This document shows, one piece after another, positions 34,838 to 44,241 of a stretch of 64,000 nt of DNA (position 1 is the first letter of the stretch; each line of letters begins with the position of its first letter). The stretch comes from Rhodanobacter sp. Lineage in GTDB: Bacteria > Pseudomonadota > Gammaproteobacteria > Xanthomonadales > Rhodanobacteraceae. A model generated the notes under the pieces. That model ran no database searches. It saw only the letters and a list, made by a program, of their open reading frames with translations, and was not told the origin of the DNA. The stretch is from the NCBI GenBank assembly GCA_024711345.1, contig JANJTA010000005.1:62001-126000 (forward strand), given 5' to 3'. Made by a program: the position numbers and the translations under genes.

Positions 34838-36181
34838 ATGAACCAGAACGCCGACACCATCGCCGCCATCGCCAGCGCCCCCGGCGCGGCGGGCGTGGGG
34901 GTGCTGCGCGTGTCGGGGCCGGCGGCGGCGGCGATCGCGCAGGCCCTGCTCGGCCGTGCGCCGCAGCCGCGCCACGCCCACTTCGCCGCGTTCCGTGACG
35001 GCGCGGGCGAGCTGATCGACCGCGGCCTGCTGCTCTACTTCCCCGCTCCGGCCTCCTACACCGGCGAGCGCGTGCTGGAACTGCAGGGCCACGGCAGCGC
35101 CGTGCTGCTCGATGCGCTGCTGCGCCGCGTGTGCGAACTCGGCGCGCGGCTGGCGCGCCCGGGCGAGTTCACCGAGCGCGCGTTCCTGAACGGCAAGCTC
35201 GACCTGGCCCAGGCCGAAGCCGTCGCCGACCTGATCGCGGCCCGCTCGCAGGCCGGCGCGCGTGCTGCGCTGCGCTCCATGGAAGGCGTGTTCTCGCGCA
35301 AGGTCGAGGCCCTGCTGCAGGCGTTGATCGCACTGCGCGTGCACATCGAGGCGGCGATCGACTTTCCCGAGGAGGAAATCGACTTCCTCGCCGACCCGGC
35401 CATCGCGGCGCAACTCGAAAGCCTGCGCGCCGAACTGGCTGCGCTGCTGCGCGAAGCGCAACGCGGCGTGCGTCTCAACGACGGCCTCAAGGTGGTCATC
35501 ATGGGCCGCCCCAACGCCGGCAAGTCCAGCCTGCTCAACGCACTGGCCGGCAGTGAGCGCGCCATCGTCACGCCGATTCCCGGCACCACCCGCGACGTGC
35601 TGCGCGAAGCACTGAGCCTGGATGGCATCGCCCTGGAACTGGCCGACACCGCCGGCCTGCGCGAGACGGAAGACGAAGTCGAACGCGAAGGCGTGCGCCG
35701 CGCGCACGGCGAGCTGCAACACGCGGACGTCGCGCTGCTGGTCACCGATGCCGAACATGCCGATGCCGACCGCGCCTTCTTCGCCGCGCTGCCGCCCGGC
35801 ATCGAACGTCTCGTGCTGGTCAACAAGATCGATCGCGACGGCCTGGTCGCCCGCGCCGAACCGCGTGATGGCCTCGTCTGGCTATGGGTCTCGGCGAAAA
35901 CCGGCGAAGGTCTCGACACCCTGCGCGAGCATCTCAAGCGCGTGGCCGGCGCCGGCAGCGGCGAAGGTGCCTTCAGTGCGCGCCGCCGCCACGTGCTCGC
36001 GCTGGAAAGCGCGCGCACTCATCTCGACCACACCGCCACCGTGCTCGCCACCAGCCGTGCCGGCGAGCTCGCGGCCGAGGACTTGCGCCAAGCCCAGCAC
36101 GCCCTGGGCGAGATCACCGGTACCTACACCAGCGACGACCTGCTCGGCGCGATCTTCTCCAGCTTCTGCATCGGCAAGTGA
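34838..36181 (+). CDS. mnmE: tRNA modification GTPase MnmE
   Basis: DTIAAIASAPGAAGVGVLRVSG; GRPNAGKSSLLNALAGSERAIVTPIPGTTRDVLRE; C-terminal CIGK. Confidence 0.97.
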   Translation: MNQNADTIAAIASAPGAAGVGVLRVSGPAAAAIAQALLGRAPQPRHAHFAAFRDGAGELIDRGLLLYFPAPASYTGERVLELQGHGSAVLLDALLRRVCELGARLARPGEFTERAFLNGKLDLAQAEAVADLIAARSQAGARAALRSMEGVFSRKVEALLQALIALRVHIEAAIDFPEEEIDFLADPAIAAQLESLRAELAALLREAQRGVRLNDGLKVVIMGRPNAGKSSLLNALAGSERAIVTPIPGTTRDVLREALSLDGIALELADTAGLRETEDEVEREGVRRAHGELQHADVALLVTDAEHADADRAFFAALPPGIERLVLVNKIDRDGLVARAEPRDGLVWLWVSAKTGEGLDTLREHLKRVAGAGSGEGAFSARRRHVLALESARTHLDHTATVLATSRAGELAAEDLRQAQHALGEITGTYTSDDLLGAIFSSFCIGK

Positions 36182-37078
36182 TCAATCGGCCTGCTGCGCG
36201 AGGAAGGCGCTCAGCTCGCGCCCGCTGGGCATGCCGCCTTGTGCGCCCAGTCGCGTCACCGACAGCGCGGCGGCGGCGCAGGCCTTGCGTACCGCTTGCG
36301 GCAGGCCTTCTTTCAAAAACACGGCCAGCGCGGCGTTGAAGGTGTCGCCGGCGCCGGTGCTGTCGACCACCTCGACCTTGAAGCCGTGCTGGTGGGCGGG
36401 CTCGCCTCCGTCGCGGTACCACGCGCCTTCGCCGCCGCGGGTGAGTACCACCGGACAGGGCGAGTGCCGCATCAGGTCACGGAAATCCTCGTGGGGATCG
36501 GCGCCGAGCAGGATCGCCAGCTCGTGCTGGTTCGGGGTGACGTAGCGGGCGAGTTGCAGCCAGTCGATGGGCAGCTGTTGCGCGGGCGCGGGGTTGAGGA
36601 TCACCGGCACGCCGAGGCGGTGGCCCAGGCGCACGGTGGCTTCCACCGTCTCCAGCGGGATCTCCATCTGCACCAGCACGGCGTCGGCGCGCGCGATCAG
36701 TGCCTGCGCCGCGGTGACCTGCGCCGGCGTGACACAGGCGTTGGCGGCGGGCACCACGATGATCTGGTTCTCGCCGCCGGCGACGGTGATCGAGGCGGTG
36801 CCGCTGGCGCCGTGCTCGAGACGCGCGACGTGATCCAGATTGACATGTTCGGCGGCGAGGCCGGCATGCAGCTGGTCGCCGAAGGCGTCGCGGCCGAGTG
36901 CACCGACCAGCGCCACCTCGGCGCCCAGCCGCGCGGCGGCCACGGCCTGGTTGGCGCCCTTGCCACCGGGCACGGTGAGGAAACGCTCGCCGAGGATGGT
37001 CTCGCCAGGGCCGACGAAGCGTGGCGCCTGGGTGACCAGGTCCATGTTGATGCTGCCCACGACGACGATGCGGCTCAT
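36182..37078 (-). CDS. rbsK: Ribokinase
   Basis: VVGSINMDLVTQAPRFVGPGETILGERFLTVPGGKGANQAVAAARLG; VDSTGAGDTFNAALAVFL. Confidence 0.93.
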   Translation of the reverse strand: MSRIVVVGSINMDLVTQAPRFVGPGETILGERFLTVPGGKGANQAVAAARLGAEVALVGALGRDAFGDQLHAGLAAEHVNLDHVARLEHGASGTASITVAGGENQIIVVPAANACVTPAQVTAAQALIARADAVLVQMEIPLETVEATVRLGHRLGVPVILNPAPAQQLPIDWLQLARYVTPNQHELAILLGADPHEDFRDLMRHSPCPVVLTRGGEGAWYRDGGEPAHQHGFKVEVVDSTGAGDTFNAALAVFLKEGLPQAVRKACAAAALSVTRLGAQGGMPSGRELSAFLAQQAD

Positions 37079-37130
37079 GCGTGCTTCCCGGTTTGTGTCC
37101 TTCGAAGCTTACCCGGTGAAGCCGTCACGT

Positions 37131-37205
37131 GTAGGAGCCCGCTGGCGGGCGATGCCTTTGCTCTGATGTCAGAAGCGAGAGCATCGCCCGCCAGCGGGCT
37201 CCTAC
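37131..37205. repeat. REP-like paired inverted repeat (GTAGGAGCCCGCTGGCGGGCGATGC family)
   Basis: Perfect 25-bp arms GTAGGAGCCCGCTGGCGGGCGATGC / GCATCGCCCGCCAGCGGGCTCCTAC flanking a 25-nt spacer. Confidence 0.9.
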
Positions 37206-37231
37206 AGGGAGGGAGTTACGCGGAGCGCGAG

Positions 37232-37864
37232 TCAGGGCGACGGAGCGCGGCCGAAGCCGGTGTCGCCGCCGGGCAGGAGCGCCGGCGCCGGGCCGGCCAC
37301 GGCGAGCAGGGACTGCGCGTAGCTGTCTTCCATGCTGATGGTGGAGACCTCGTCCCAGGCGAAGAACGAAGGCTCGCGCATCCACTCGGCGTCGGGGCTG
37401 AGTTCCTGCAGGTTGAAGCCGTCTTCCTCGACGTCGATCAGGCGGCCGATGTAGCAGACCTCGGACTCGTCCTCGCTGTCCACGTGCACGCCGATCACCG
37501 GCGCCTGTGCGCCGGCGGCCTGGATCACCTCGCGGATGTTGTCCAGCGGGAACCCGCGCGGCATGCGCGGCAGGATCTGCTTCAGCGCCAGCGCCTTCTC
37601 CATGAAGGCGTGGTGCTTGTCCGGCGCCTCCAGTTCGGTGACGTCGCGATGGCGCATCACGTACATGCCGTCGTAGCTGATGCCGTCGCCGACCACCCAG
37701 AGCAGGAAGAATTCGCGACCCACCCCGCCCACGTAGCCGCAGAAGCTGCCGTGCTCAAGCTCCTCGCGCCACAACCGCACCAGCGTCCGTTTCTGCTGCG
37801 CCTCGCGCAACTGGGCGCGCTGGCCGGTGTTCTTCAGTTCAATAACGTTGTTCACGGCGTTCAT
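37232..37864 (-). CDS. Conserved hypothetical protein
   Basis: 210-aa acidic protein MNAVNNVIELKNTGQRAQLREAQQKRTLVRLWREELEHGSFCGYVGGVGREFFLLWVVGDG; the only sensible frame in this interval. Confidence 0.7.
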   Translation of the reverse strand: MNAVNNVIELKNTGQRAQLREAQQKRTLVRLWREELEHGSFCGYVGGVGREFFLLWVVGDGISYDGMYVMRHRDVTELEAPDKHHAFMEKALALKQILPRMPRGFPLDNIREVIQAAGAQAPVIGVHVDSEDESEVCYIGRLIDVEEDGFNLQELSPDAEWMREPSFFAWDEVSTISMEDSYAQSLLAVAGPAPALLPGGDTGFGRAPSP

Positions 37865-37891
37865 TTTAGCAGATCGGCCTGACCGGCTTGT

Positions 37892-39226
37892 TCAGAGGAT
37901 GTAGCGGCTGAGGTCTTCGTCCCTGGCCAGGACACCCAGGCTTTTATCCACATGTTCGGCGTCGATCAGGTACTTTTCGCCGGATTTGTCCGCGGCCTCA
38001 TAGGAAATCTTCTCCAGCAGACGCTCCATCACGGTGTGCAGGCGGCGGGCACCGATGTTCTCGGTGCGCTCGTTCACCTGGAACGCGACCTCGGCCAGCC
38101 GATCGATGCCCGAGTCGGTGAACTCGATGATGACGCCCTCGGTGCCGAGCAGGGCGGCGTACTGCTTGGTCAGCGCGTTGTGCGGCTCGCGCAGGATGCG
38201 CTTGAAGTCATCCACCGACAGCGCGGAGAGCTCCACCCGGATCGGCAGGCGGCCCTGCAGCTCGGGAATCAGGTCCGACGGCTTGGCCAGCGAGAACGCG
38301 CCGGAGGCGATGAACAGCATGTGGTCGGTCTTCAGCGGGCCGTACTTGGTGGACACGGTGGAGCCTTCCACCAGCGGCAGCAGGTCGCGCTGCACGCCCT
38401 CGCGGCTGACCCCGGAGTGGCCGTAGTCGGAGCGCTGCGCCACCTTGTCGATCTCGTCGATGAACACGATGCCGTTCTGCTCGGCCGCTTCTACCGCCTG
38501 CGCACGCACTTCCTCGTCGTTGAGCAGCTTGCCGGCCTCCTCGTCGATCAAGAGCGGCCGCGCCAGCTTGATCGCCAGCTTGCGGCTCTGCGTCTTGGCG
38601 CCGCCGAGGTTCTGGAACATCTGGCGCAGCTGTGCGCCCATTTCCTCCATGCCCGGCGGCGACATGATCTCCACGCCCACGTTCATGGCGAAATCCAGCT
38701 CGATCTCGCGTTCGTCCAGCGCGCCCTCGCGCAGCTGCTTGCGCAGCTTCTGGCGAGTGTCGCTGTCGGTGGCCGGCGCGGCGTCATGGCTCCAGTCGGT
38801 CGGCGTCTGCCGGCGCGGCAGCAGCGCGTCCAGGATGCGGTCCTCGGCGCGGTCCTCGGCCTGGCTGCGCACGCGCTTGATCGCCTGCTCGCGGGTCAGC
38901 TTGTAGGCCACGTCGGCCAGATCGCGGATGATCGACTCCACGTCCTTGCCCACGTAGCCCACCTCGGTGAACTTGGTCGCCTCCACCTTCACGAACGGCG
39001 CGTTGGCCAGCGTGGCCAGGCGCCGCGCGATCTCGGTCTTGCCCACGCCGGTGGGGCCGATCATCAGGATGTTCTTCGGGGTGACCTCGTTGCGCATGGC
39101 CGGCTCCAGCTGCATGCGCCGCCAGCGGCTGCGCAGCGCCACCGCCACCGCGCGCTTGGCGTCGTGCTGGCCGATGATGTAGCGGTCGAGTTCGTTGACG
39201 ATTTCGCGGGGGGTCAGTTCGGACAT
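37892..39226 (-). CDS. hslU: HslU ATPase subunit of HslVU protease
   Basis: [53 protein letters not shown]-terminal LSRYIL. Confidence 0.98.
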   Translation of the reverse strand: MSELTPREIVNELDRYIIGQHDAKRAVAVALRSRWRRMQLEPAMRNEVTPKNILMIGPTGVGKTEIARRLATLANAPFVKVEATKFTEVGYVGKDVESIIRDLADVAYKLTREQAIKRVRSQAEDRAEDRILDALLPRRQTPTDWSHDAAPATDSDTRQKLRKQLREGALDEREIELDFAMNVGVEIMSPPGMEEMGAQLRQMFQNLGGAKTQSRKLAIKLARPLLIDEEAGKLLNDEEVRAQAVEAAEQNGIVFIDEIDKVAQRSDYGHSGVSREGVQRDLLPLVEGSTVSTKYGPLKTDHMLFIASGAFSLAKPSDLIPELQGRLPIRVELSALSVDDFKRILREPHNALTKQYAALLGTEGVIIEFTDSGIDRLAEVAFQVNERTENIGARRLHTVMERLLEKISYEAADKSGEKYLIDAEHVDKSLGVLARDEDLSRYIL

Positions 39227-39254
39227 GGGGCACCGGGAACGTTGGGTTTCAGCT

Positions 39255-39321
39255 CGTCATTCCGGCGCAGGCCGGAATCGCTCCTGGTTGAAATGCGATT
39301 CCGGCCTGCGCCCGAATGACG
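39255..39321. repeat. Intergenic inverted repeat in the hslV-hslU gap
   Basis: CGTCATTCCGGCGCAGGCCGGAATCG ... CGATTCCGGCCTGCGCCCGAATGACG. Confidence 0.85.
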
Positions 39322-39348
39322 ACTCTGGAGAGCATCGGCGCGCTGCGC

Positions 39349-39885
39349 CTACAGCTCTTCGATGGACGTGTTGTGATTGGTGTAGATGCAGATGTCGCCG
39401 GCGATCTTCAGCGCCTTCTCGACGATGGTGCGCGCGTCCAGCTCGGTGTTCTCCAGCAGGGCCATCGCGGCGGACTGGGCGAACGGGCCGCCCGAGCCGA
39501 TCGCGATCAGGCCGTGCTCGGGTTCCACCACGTCGCCGTTGCCGGAGATCAGCAATGAGGTTTCCCGGTCGGCCACCGCCAGCATCGCCTCGAGCCGGCC
39601 GAAGCGGCGGTCGGTGCGCCATTCCTTGGCCATCTCCACCGCCGCGCGGGTGAGGTTGTTGTTGTGCTTCTCCAGCTTCTGCTCGAACAGTTCGAACAGG
39701 GTGAACGCGTCGGCGGTGGCGCCGGCGAAGCCAGCCACCACCTCGCCGGTCTTGCCCAGCCGGCGCACCTTGCGCGCGTTGCCCTTCATCACCGTGTTGC
39801 CCAACGTGACCTGGCCGTCGCTGCCGATCACGACGCGGCCGCCGCGGCGCACGCAGACGATGGTGGTGGCGTGGAAGGATTCCAT
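39349..39885 (-). CDS. hslV: HslV protease subunit
   Basis: [59 protein letters not shown]. Confidence 0.98.
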   Translation of the reverse strand: MESFHATTIVCVRRGGRVVIGSDGQVTLGNTVMKGNARKVRRLGKTGEVVAGFAGATADAFTLFELFEQKLEKHNNNLTRAAVEMAKEWRTDRRFGRLEAMLAVADRETSLLISGNGDVVEPEHGLIAIGSGGPFAQSAAMALLENTELDARTIVEKALKIAGDICIYTNHNTSIEEL

Positions 39886-39954
39886 GGGAGCTCCGCAGTT
39901 GTGCTTGAGCGGATGAAGTGGGGTCGTGGGCGGTGGCCTTCAATGTCGCGGTAC

Positions 39955-40112
39955 GAACCCTTCTCCCCTCGGGAGAAGGTGGCGCGTAGCGCCGGATGAG
40001 GGTGCGGTCGAAGCGCGGTGGGGAATCGAGCGAGAAACAGCTTCCTTCTTGAACATTGCGCGGGCCCCGAACCCTCACCCCAACCCCTCTCCCGCAGGGA
40101 GAGGGGTTTCAA
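39955..40112. repeat. Composite intergenic repeat (CCTTCTCCCCTCGGGAGAAGG ... CCCTCACCCCAACCCCTCTCCCGCAGGGAGAGGGG)
   Basis: Two hairpins and inverse-complementary flanks (GGATGAGGGTGCGG vs GAACCCTCACCCC) between xerC and hslV. Confidence 0.7.
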
Positions 40113-40115
40113 GGA

Positions 40116-41003
40116 TCACGGCTTGCGCTTCGCTCTCGGGTGGGCGGCGTCGTAGACGCGGGCCAGATGCTGGAAATCCAGATGCGTGTAGATCTGCGTG
40201 GTGGCGATGTCGGCGTGGCCGAGCAGCTCCTGCACCGCGCGCAGGTCGCCGGAGGATTCCAGCATGTGGCTGGCGAAGGTATGGCGCAGCAGGTGCGGGT
40301 GGATGTGCTTCGGCATGCCCTGTTGCAGCGCCAGCTTGTTCAGGCGCAGCTGCACCGTGCGCGGGCTGATCGGCGCGCCGCCGCGGCCGCGGAACACCGG
40401 GCCGTCGGCCGGCATGCCCTCGGCGGCGCCGAGCGCGCGCAGCGCGGCCACGGCGTGGCGACCGACCGGCACGATGCGGGTCTTGCTGCCCTTGCCGAGT
40501 ACGCGCACCTCGCCGTCGTCGAGCCGGAGGTCCAGCCAGCGCAGGCTGACCAGCTCGGACAGGCGCAGCCCGCTGGAATAGAACAGCTCCAGCATCGCGC
40601 GGTCGCGCGTGGCCAGCGCGCCGTCGCCGCCGGTTTCCACCAGCGCGGTCGCTTCGTCCACGTCGAGCACCTGCGGCAGCTTGCGGCGCACCTTCGGGCC
40701 GCGCACGCCGAGCAGCGGATCATTCGTCAACCGACCTTCGCGGGCGAGCTGGCGGAACAGGCTGCGGCACGAGGACAGCAGGCGCTGCAGGCTCTTCGGC
40801 GCCAGGCCGGCGCGATGTTCGCCGGCGATGAAGCTGCGCATCCGGTTCGCATCCAATGCATCGAACGCGACCAGCTGCTGCTCCTGCATGTAGCGCAGCA
40901 GCTTGGCCAGGTCGCGGCGATAGCCGGCCAGCGTATGCGGCGAGGCGTGCCGCTCGCCAGCGAGGCGGGCGAGCCATTGCTCGACCTGTTGGGCGGGTGT
41001 CAT
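40116..41003 (-). CDS. xerC: Tyrosine recombinase XerC
   Basis: R-K-H-R-H-Y pattern: SSGLRLSELVSLRW, HPHLLRHTFASHMLESSGDLRAVQELLGHADIATTQIYTHLD. Confidence 0.95.
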   Translation of the reverse strand: MTPAQQVEQWLARLAGERHASPHTLAGYRRDLAKLLRYMQEQQLVAFDALDANRMRSFIAGEHRAGLAPKSLQRLLSSCRSLFRQLAREGRLTNDPLLGVRGPKVRRKLPQVLDVDEATALVETGGDGALATRDRAMLELFYSSGLRLSELVSLRWLDLRLDDGEVRVLGKGSKTRIVPVGRHAVAALRALGAAEGMPADGPVFRGRGGAPISPRTVQLRLNKLALQQGMPKHIHPHLLRHTFASHMLESSGDLRAVQELLGHADIATTQIYTHLDFQHLARVYDAAHPRAKRKP

Positions 41004-41008
41004 CGCTC

Positions 41009-41695
41009 TCAGGAAATATCCCGCGAACGCGCCAGCGCGGCGGTGATGGTGGCCGAGATCATCTTCAGGAACAGCGTGCCCATGCCGGGCTGGAAACGGT
41101 CCGGGTTGGCGCTGCCGATCGCCAGGATGCCGCATTCGCCCAGACGCATCAGCGCGACCGAGCGGATCTGCCCGGCGTCGACGCCGAACAGGCGTTCGAG
41201 CTTCTCGGCGGACAGCCGGCCGGAAACCGGTTCGTTCTTCTGCAGGAACTCGCTGAACTCCGGCAGCGCAGCGGCGCCGCCGGGAATCTGCTGCAGCCAG
41301 TCCGCGCGCGGCAGCCGCGGCTGCTCGCCGAACAGCAGCAGGCGCACCTGCTCGGTGTGGAAATCCGCGCTGAGCTTGGCGATCACCGTGCGCGCGGTCA
41401 CTTCCATGGTGTTCGCGCGCAGCAGCGCCACGGTGAGCGCGTGCACGCGCTCCATCAGCTTCTCGTTCTCGGCGGCGATGGCGATCAGCTCGGCCAGCTG
41501 GCGTTCGAGTTCCGCGTTCTTGTCGCGCAGGCTCTGCAACTGGTACACCGCCAGCGACGACACCGCACCCTGCCCGCGCGGCATGGTCAGCCTGGCGGCC
41601 AGCTCGGGGTACTCGCTGAGGAACTCCGGATGGCGCTTCAGGTAGGCGGCGACCACGCGGGCCTGGGTGGCGTCGTCAAGCAGGGTGGCAGTCAT
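41009..41695 (-). CDS. DUF484 family protein
   Basis: AYLKRHPEFLSEYPELAARLTMPRGQGAVSSLAVYQLQSLRDKNAELERQLAELI; conserved xerC neighbour. Confidence 0.93.
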   Translation of the reverse strand: MTATLLDDATQARVVAAYLKRHPEFLSEYPELAARLTMPRGQGAVSSLAVYQLQSLRDKNAELERQLAELIAIAAENEKLMERVHALTVALLRANTMEVTARTVIAKLSADFHTEQVRLLLFGEQPRLPRADWLQQIPGGAAALPEFSEFLQKNEPVSGRLSAEKLERLFGVDAGQIRSVALMRLGECGILAIGSANPDRFQPGMGTLFLKMISATITAALARSRDIS

Positions 41696-41789
41696 GCGCG
41701 GGCATCCTCGAAGCGTGGCGGAGCGCGCGAGGGAAGCGCGCCATCCGGCCGGAGTGTGCGATGGACACGCGCGCGCTTCAACCGCCGCG

Positions 41790-42638
41790 TCAGGCCGCCG
41801 CCGCGGGCACCGGCCACTCGCCTTCGAACGCGAACGCGGCCGGGCCGGTCATCCACAGCGTGTGGCCGGGGCCGGCCCAGTCGATGCGCAGCGTGCCGCC
41901 GGGCAGCTCGACCGCCACCGCGGCGTCGACCTCGCCGCGCCGCCGCAGCACCGCCATCGCGGCGCAGGCGCCGGTGCCGCAGGCCAGCGTCCAGCCGGCG
42001 CCGCGTTCGTGCACGCGCAGGCGCAGGCGGCCGCGATCCATCTGCTGCACGAAGCCGGCGTTGGCGCCCAGGGCGAAGCGCGGATGATTCGTCAGCAGCG
42101 GCCCCAGCTGCAGCAACGCGGGGTCGGCCAGGTCGTCCACCGCGACCACCGCGTGCGGGTTGCCCATCGACACCGCGCCGATGTCCAGCGTCGCGCCGGC
42201 CACGGCAAGCTCGTAATGGTCGGCCGCGGCGTCGGCCGCGAACGGGATCCGCTTGGGTTCGAACACCGGTTCGCCCATGTCCACGGTGACCTCATTCGCG
42301 CCGAGCAGGCGCACCGTCACCGGGCCGGACGGGCTCTCGATCGTCACGTCCGCGCCGATCGCCAGCGCGCCGGCGCGGTGCAGCCAGGCGGCCACGCAGC
42401 GCACGCCGTTGCCGCACTGGCCCGACGGCGTGCCGTCGGCGTTCCAGATGCCGTAGTAGAACGCAGCGCCCGGGCTGCGCGCGGGCTCCACGCTGAGCAG
42501 CTGGTCGAAGCCCACGCCGGTATGGCGGTCGGCCAGCGCGCGGATCTGCGCCGCATCCAGCGCAAACGCACGCTGCCGGCAATCCAGCACGACGAAGTCG
42601 TTGCCGATGCCGTGCATTTTCGAGAAGCGCAGCTGCAT
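41790..42638 (-). CDS. dapF: Diaminopimelate epimerase
   Basis: MQLRFSKMHGIGNDFVVLDC; SGQCGNGVRCVAAW; ACGTGACAAMAVL. Confidence 0.97.
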   Translation of the reverse strand: MQLRFSKMHGIGNDFVVLDCRQRAFALDAAQIRALADRHTGVGFDQLLSVEPARSPGAAFYYGIWNADGTPSGQCGNGVRCVAAWLHRAGALAIGADVTIESPSGPVTVRLLGANEVTVDMGEPVFEPKRIPFAADAAADHYELAVAGATLDIGAVSMGNPHAVVAVDDLADPALLQLGPLLTNHPRFALGANAGFVQQMDRGRLRLRVHERGAGWTLACGTGACAAMAVLRRRGEVDAAVAVELPGGTLRIDWAGPGHTLWMTGPAAFAFEGEWPVPAAAA

Positions 42639-42651
42639 GGACGAACGCCGC

Positions 42652-42828
42652 TCAGTGCTGGCCGGCAGCCGGATCAGCAACGCTGGCCGGCAGCGCGGGC
42701 GTCGCCGGCGGCACCATGGTCGAGGCCGCGGCCGGCGGGCTCGGCAGCACCAGCGGCCCCTTGTTGCCGCAGCCGGCAAGCGCGGCAACGGCGAGGCAGA
42801 ACGGCAGCAGCAGGAAGGATCGGCGCAT
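42652..42828 (-). CDS. lptM: Small lipoprotein, LptM/YifL-like
   Basis: MRRSFLLLPFCLAVAALAGCGNKGPLVLPSPP (lipobox LAGC followed by GNKGPLxLP), immediately upstream of dapF on the same strand. Confidence 0.85.
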   Translation of the reverse strand: MRRSFLLLPFCLAVAALAGCGNKGPLVLPSPPAAASTMVPPATPALPASVADPAAGQH

Positions 42829-42940
42829 GGTCGGGATTCCTCGAAGACAGGCGCAGTATAGCGAGGCACCGCGGCCCGGCCGCGGCATCGCCGCTATCAT
42901 GCGCGTACGGATCGCACGACGCGGCGACGAGGTAACCACG

Positions 42941-43630
42941 ATGGACTGGAGCGCGCTGCTGCGCCTGCCGATGACCCTGCTGCTGGTGCTGGCGGCGGTA
43001 TTTGCGTTGATCACCCTGGTGCAGCTGGTGGCATTGCGTCAGCGCCTGCGCCGTGGCCGCCGCCTCGCCGCCAGCTGGCGCGCGCTGCTGTGCCTGGCCT
43101 GCTTCGCGCTGACCCTGCTGCTGGCCGGCGCCGGCGCCGCGCTGCGCGGCTACCGGTTGCTCGGCAGCGAGGCGCCGGTGGTCGAAATCGACGCGCGCAT
43201 CCTGTCGCCGCAGCGCTGGGCGCTCACCCTGAGCTGGCCCGACGGCAGCACGCGCCAGCTGCAGCTGGCCGGCGACGCCTGGCGCGTCGAGGCGGTCGTG
43301 CTGAAGTGGAAGCTGCCGGCGCTGCTGGCCGGCGTGCCGCCGCTGTACCGGCTCGACCGGCTGTCCGGCCGCTACGACGACCCCGCGCAGGAGGCGGTGG
43401 CGCCGCGCACGGTGATCGGCTTCGGCGAAGCCGGCGCATTCGACCTGCTCAACCTGAAGCAGCAATACCCGCGCTGGCTGCCCGAGATCGACACCGTCTA
43501 CGGCAGCGGCGCGTTCCTGCCGCTGGTCGATGGCGGCCACTACACGGTGAGCCTGATGCGCACCGGCGCGCTGGTGGCACGGGCGGATGCCGCGACTGCC
43601 GAGAAGATCAGCCACCCGCTGGGCGGCTGA
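42941..43630 (+). CDS. Membrane-anchored conserved protein (two N-terminal TM helices)
   Basis: MDWSALLRLPMTLLLVLAAVFALITLVQLVAL..., then a folded extracytoplasmic-type domain. Confidence 0.75.
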   Translation: MDWSALLRLPMTLLLVLAAVFALITLVQLVALRQRLRRGRRLAASWRALLCLACFALTLLLAGAGAALRGYRLLGSEAPVVEIDARILSPQRWALTLSWPDGSTRQLQLAGDAWRVEAVVLKWKLPALLAGVPPLYRLDRLSGRYDDPAQEAVAPRTVIGFGEAGAFDLLNLKQQYPRWLPEIDTVYGSGAFLPLVDGGHYTVSLMRTGALVARADAATAEKISHPLGG

Positions 43631-43673
43631 GGCAGGCGGCTCGCGTCGTCACTCGCGCCCGGCATCCGGCGGA

Positions 43674-44222
43674 TCAGTCATCGGCCCATGCCGCGAGCGC
43701 CGGGTCCTGGCGCAGTCGCGCCCATTCGAGTTTCAGCCAGGGCGTGAAGCGCTCCGGCCAACGGGCGATCTCGCGATCGAGCGCGGCCGGTGTGACGAAA
43801 CGCCAGGCCGCGACCTCGGCGGGATTGGCGCGCACCGGTTGCGTGCAGGTGCCGGCGTAGACCCAGCACAGTTCGTGCTCGGCGCCGAGGTCGCGGTAGT
43901 CGGCCTGGTACTCGAACTTGAACAGGTAGCGCAGCGGGCAGCGCATGCCCAGCTCCTGCTGCAGGCGTCGTTCGGTGGCCTGCTCCATGCTTTCGCCCTG
44001 GCGCGGATGGCTGCAGCAACTGTTGGCCCAGTAGCCGGGCCACAGCCGCTTGCCGCGGCTGCGTTGCTGCAACAGCAGCTCGCCGTGCCCGTTGAAGACG
44101 AACAGCGAGAACGCACGATGGCGCTGGCCGCGACCGTCGTGGGCGGCCGCCTTGCTGGCGTAGCCGACCGCGCGATCGTCGGCATCGACCAGGATCAGCT
44201 GCTCGGCTTCGGAGGAGACCAT
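43674..44222 (-). CDS. idi: Isopentenyl-diphosphate delta-isomerase, type I (Nudix)
   Basis: AFSLFVFNGHGELLLQQRSRGKRLWPGYWANSCCSHPRQGESMEQATERRLQQELG. Confidence 0.95.
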   Translation of the reverse strand: MVSSEAEQLILVDADDRAVGYASKAAAHDGRGQRHRAFSLFVFNGHGELLLQQRSRGKRLWPGYWANSCCSHPRQGESMEQATERRLQQELGMRCPLRYLFKFEYQADYRDLGAEHELCWVYAGTCTQPVRANPAEVAAWRFVTPAALDREIARWPERFTPWLKLEWARLRQDPALAAWADD

Positions 44223-44241
44223 GGGGTGGCGTAGCGACGCG

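Noticed and set aside
32708-35758. 1016-aa minus-strand ORF across rnpA/yidC/mnmE
   Set aside because: Antisense to three conserved genes.
37131-37205. Possible CRISPR unit or rho-independent terminator
   Set aside because: Only one inverted pair, no direct-repeat/spacer array, and no T-tract; best explained as a dispersed REP-like element.
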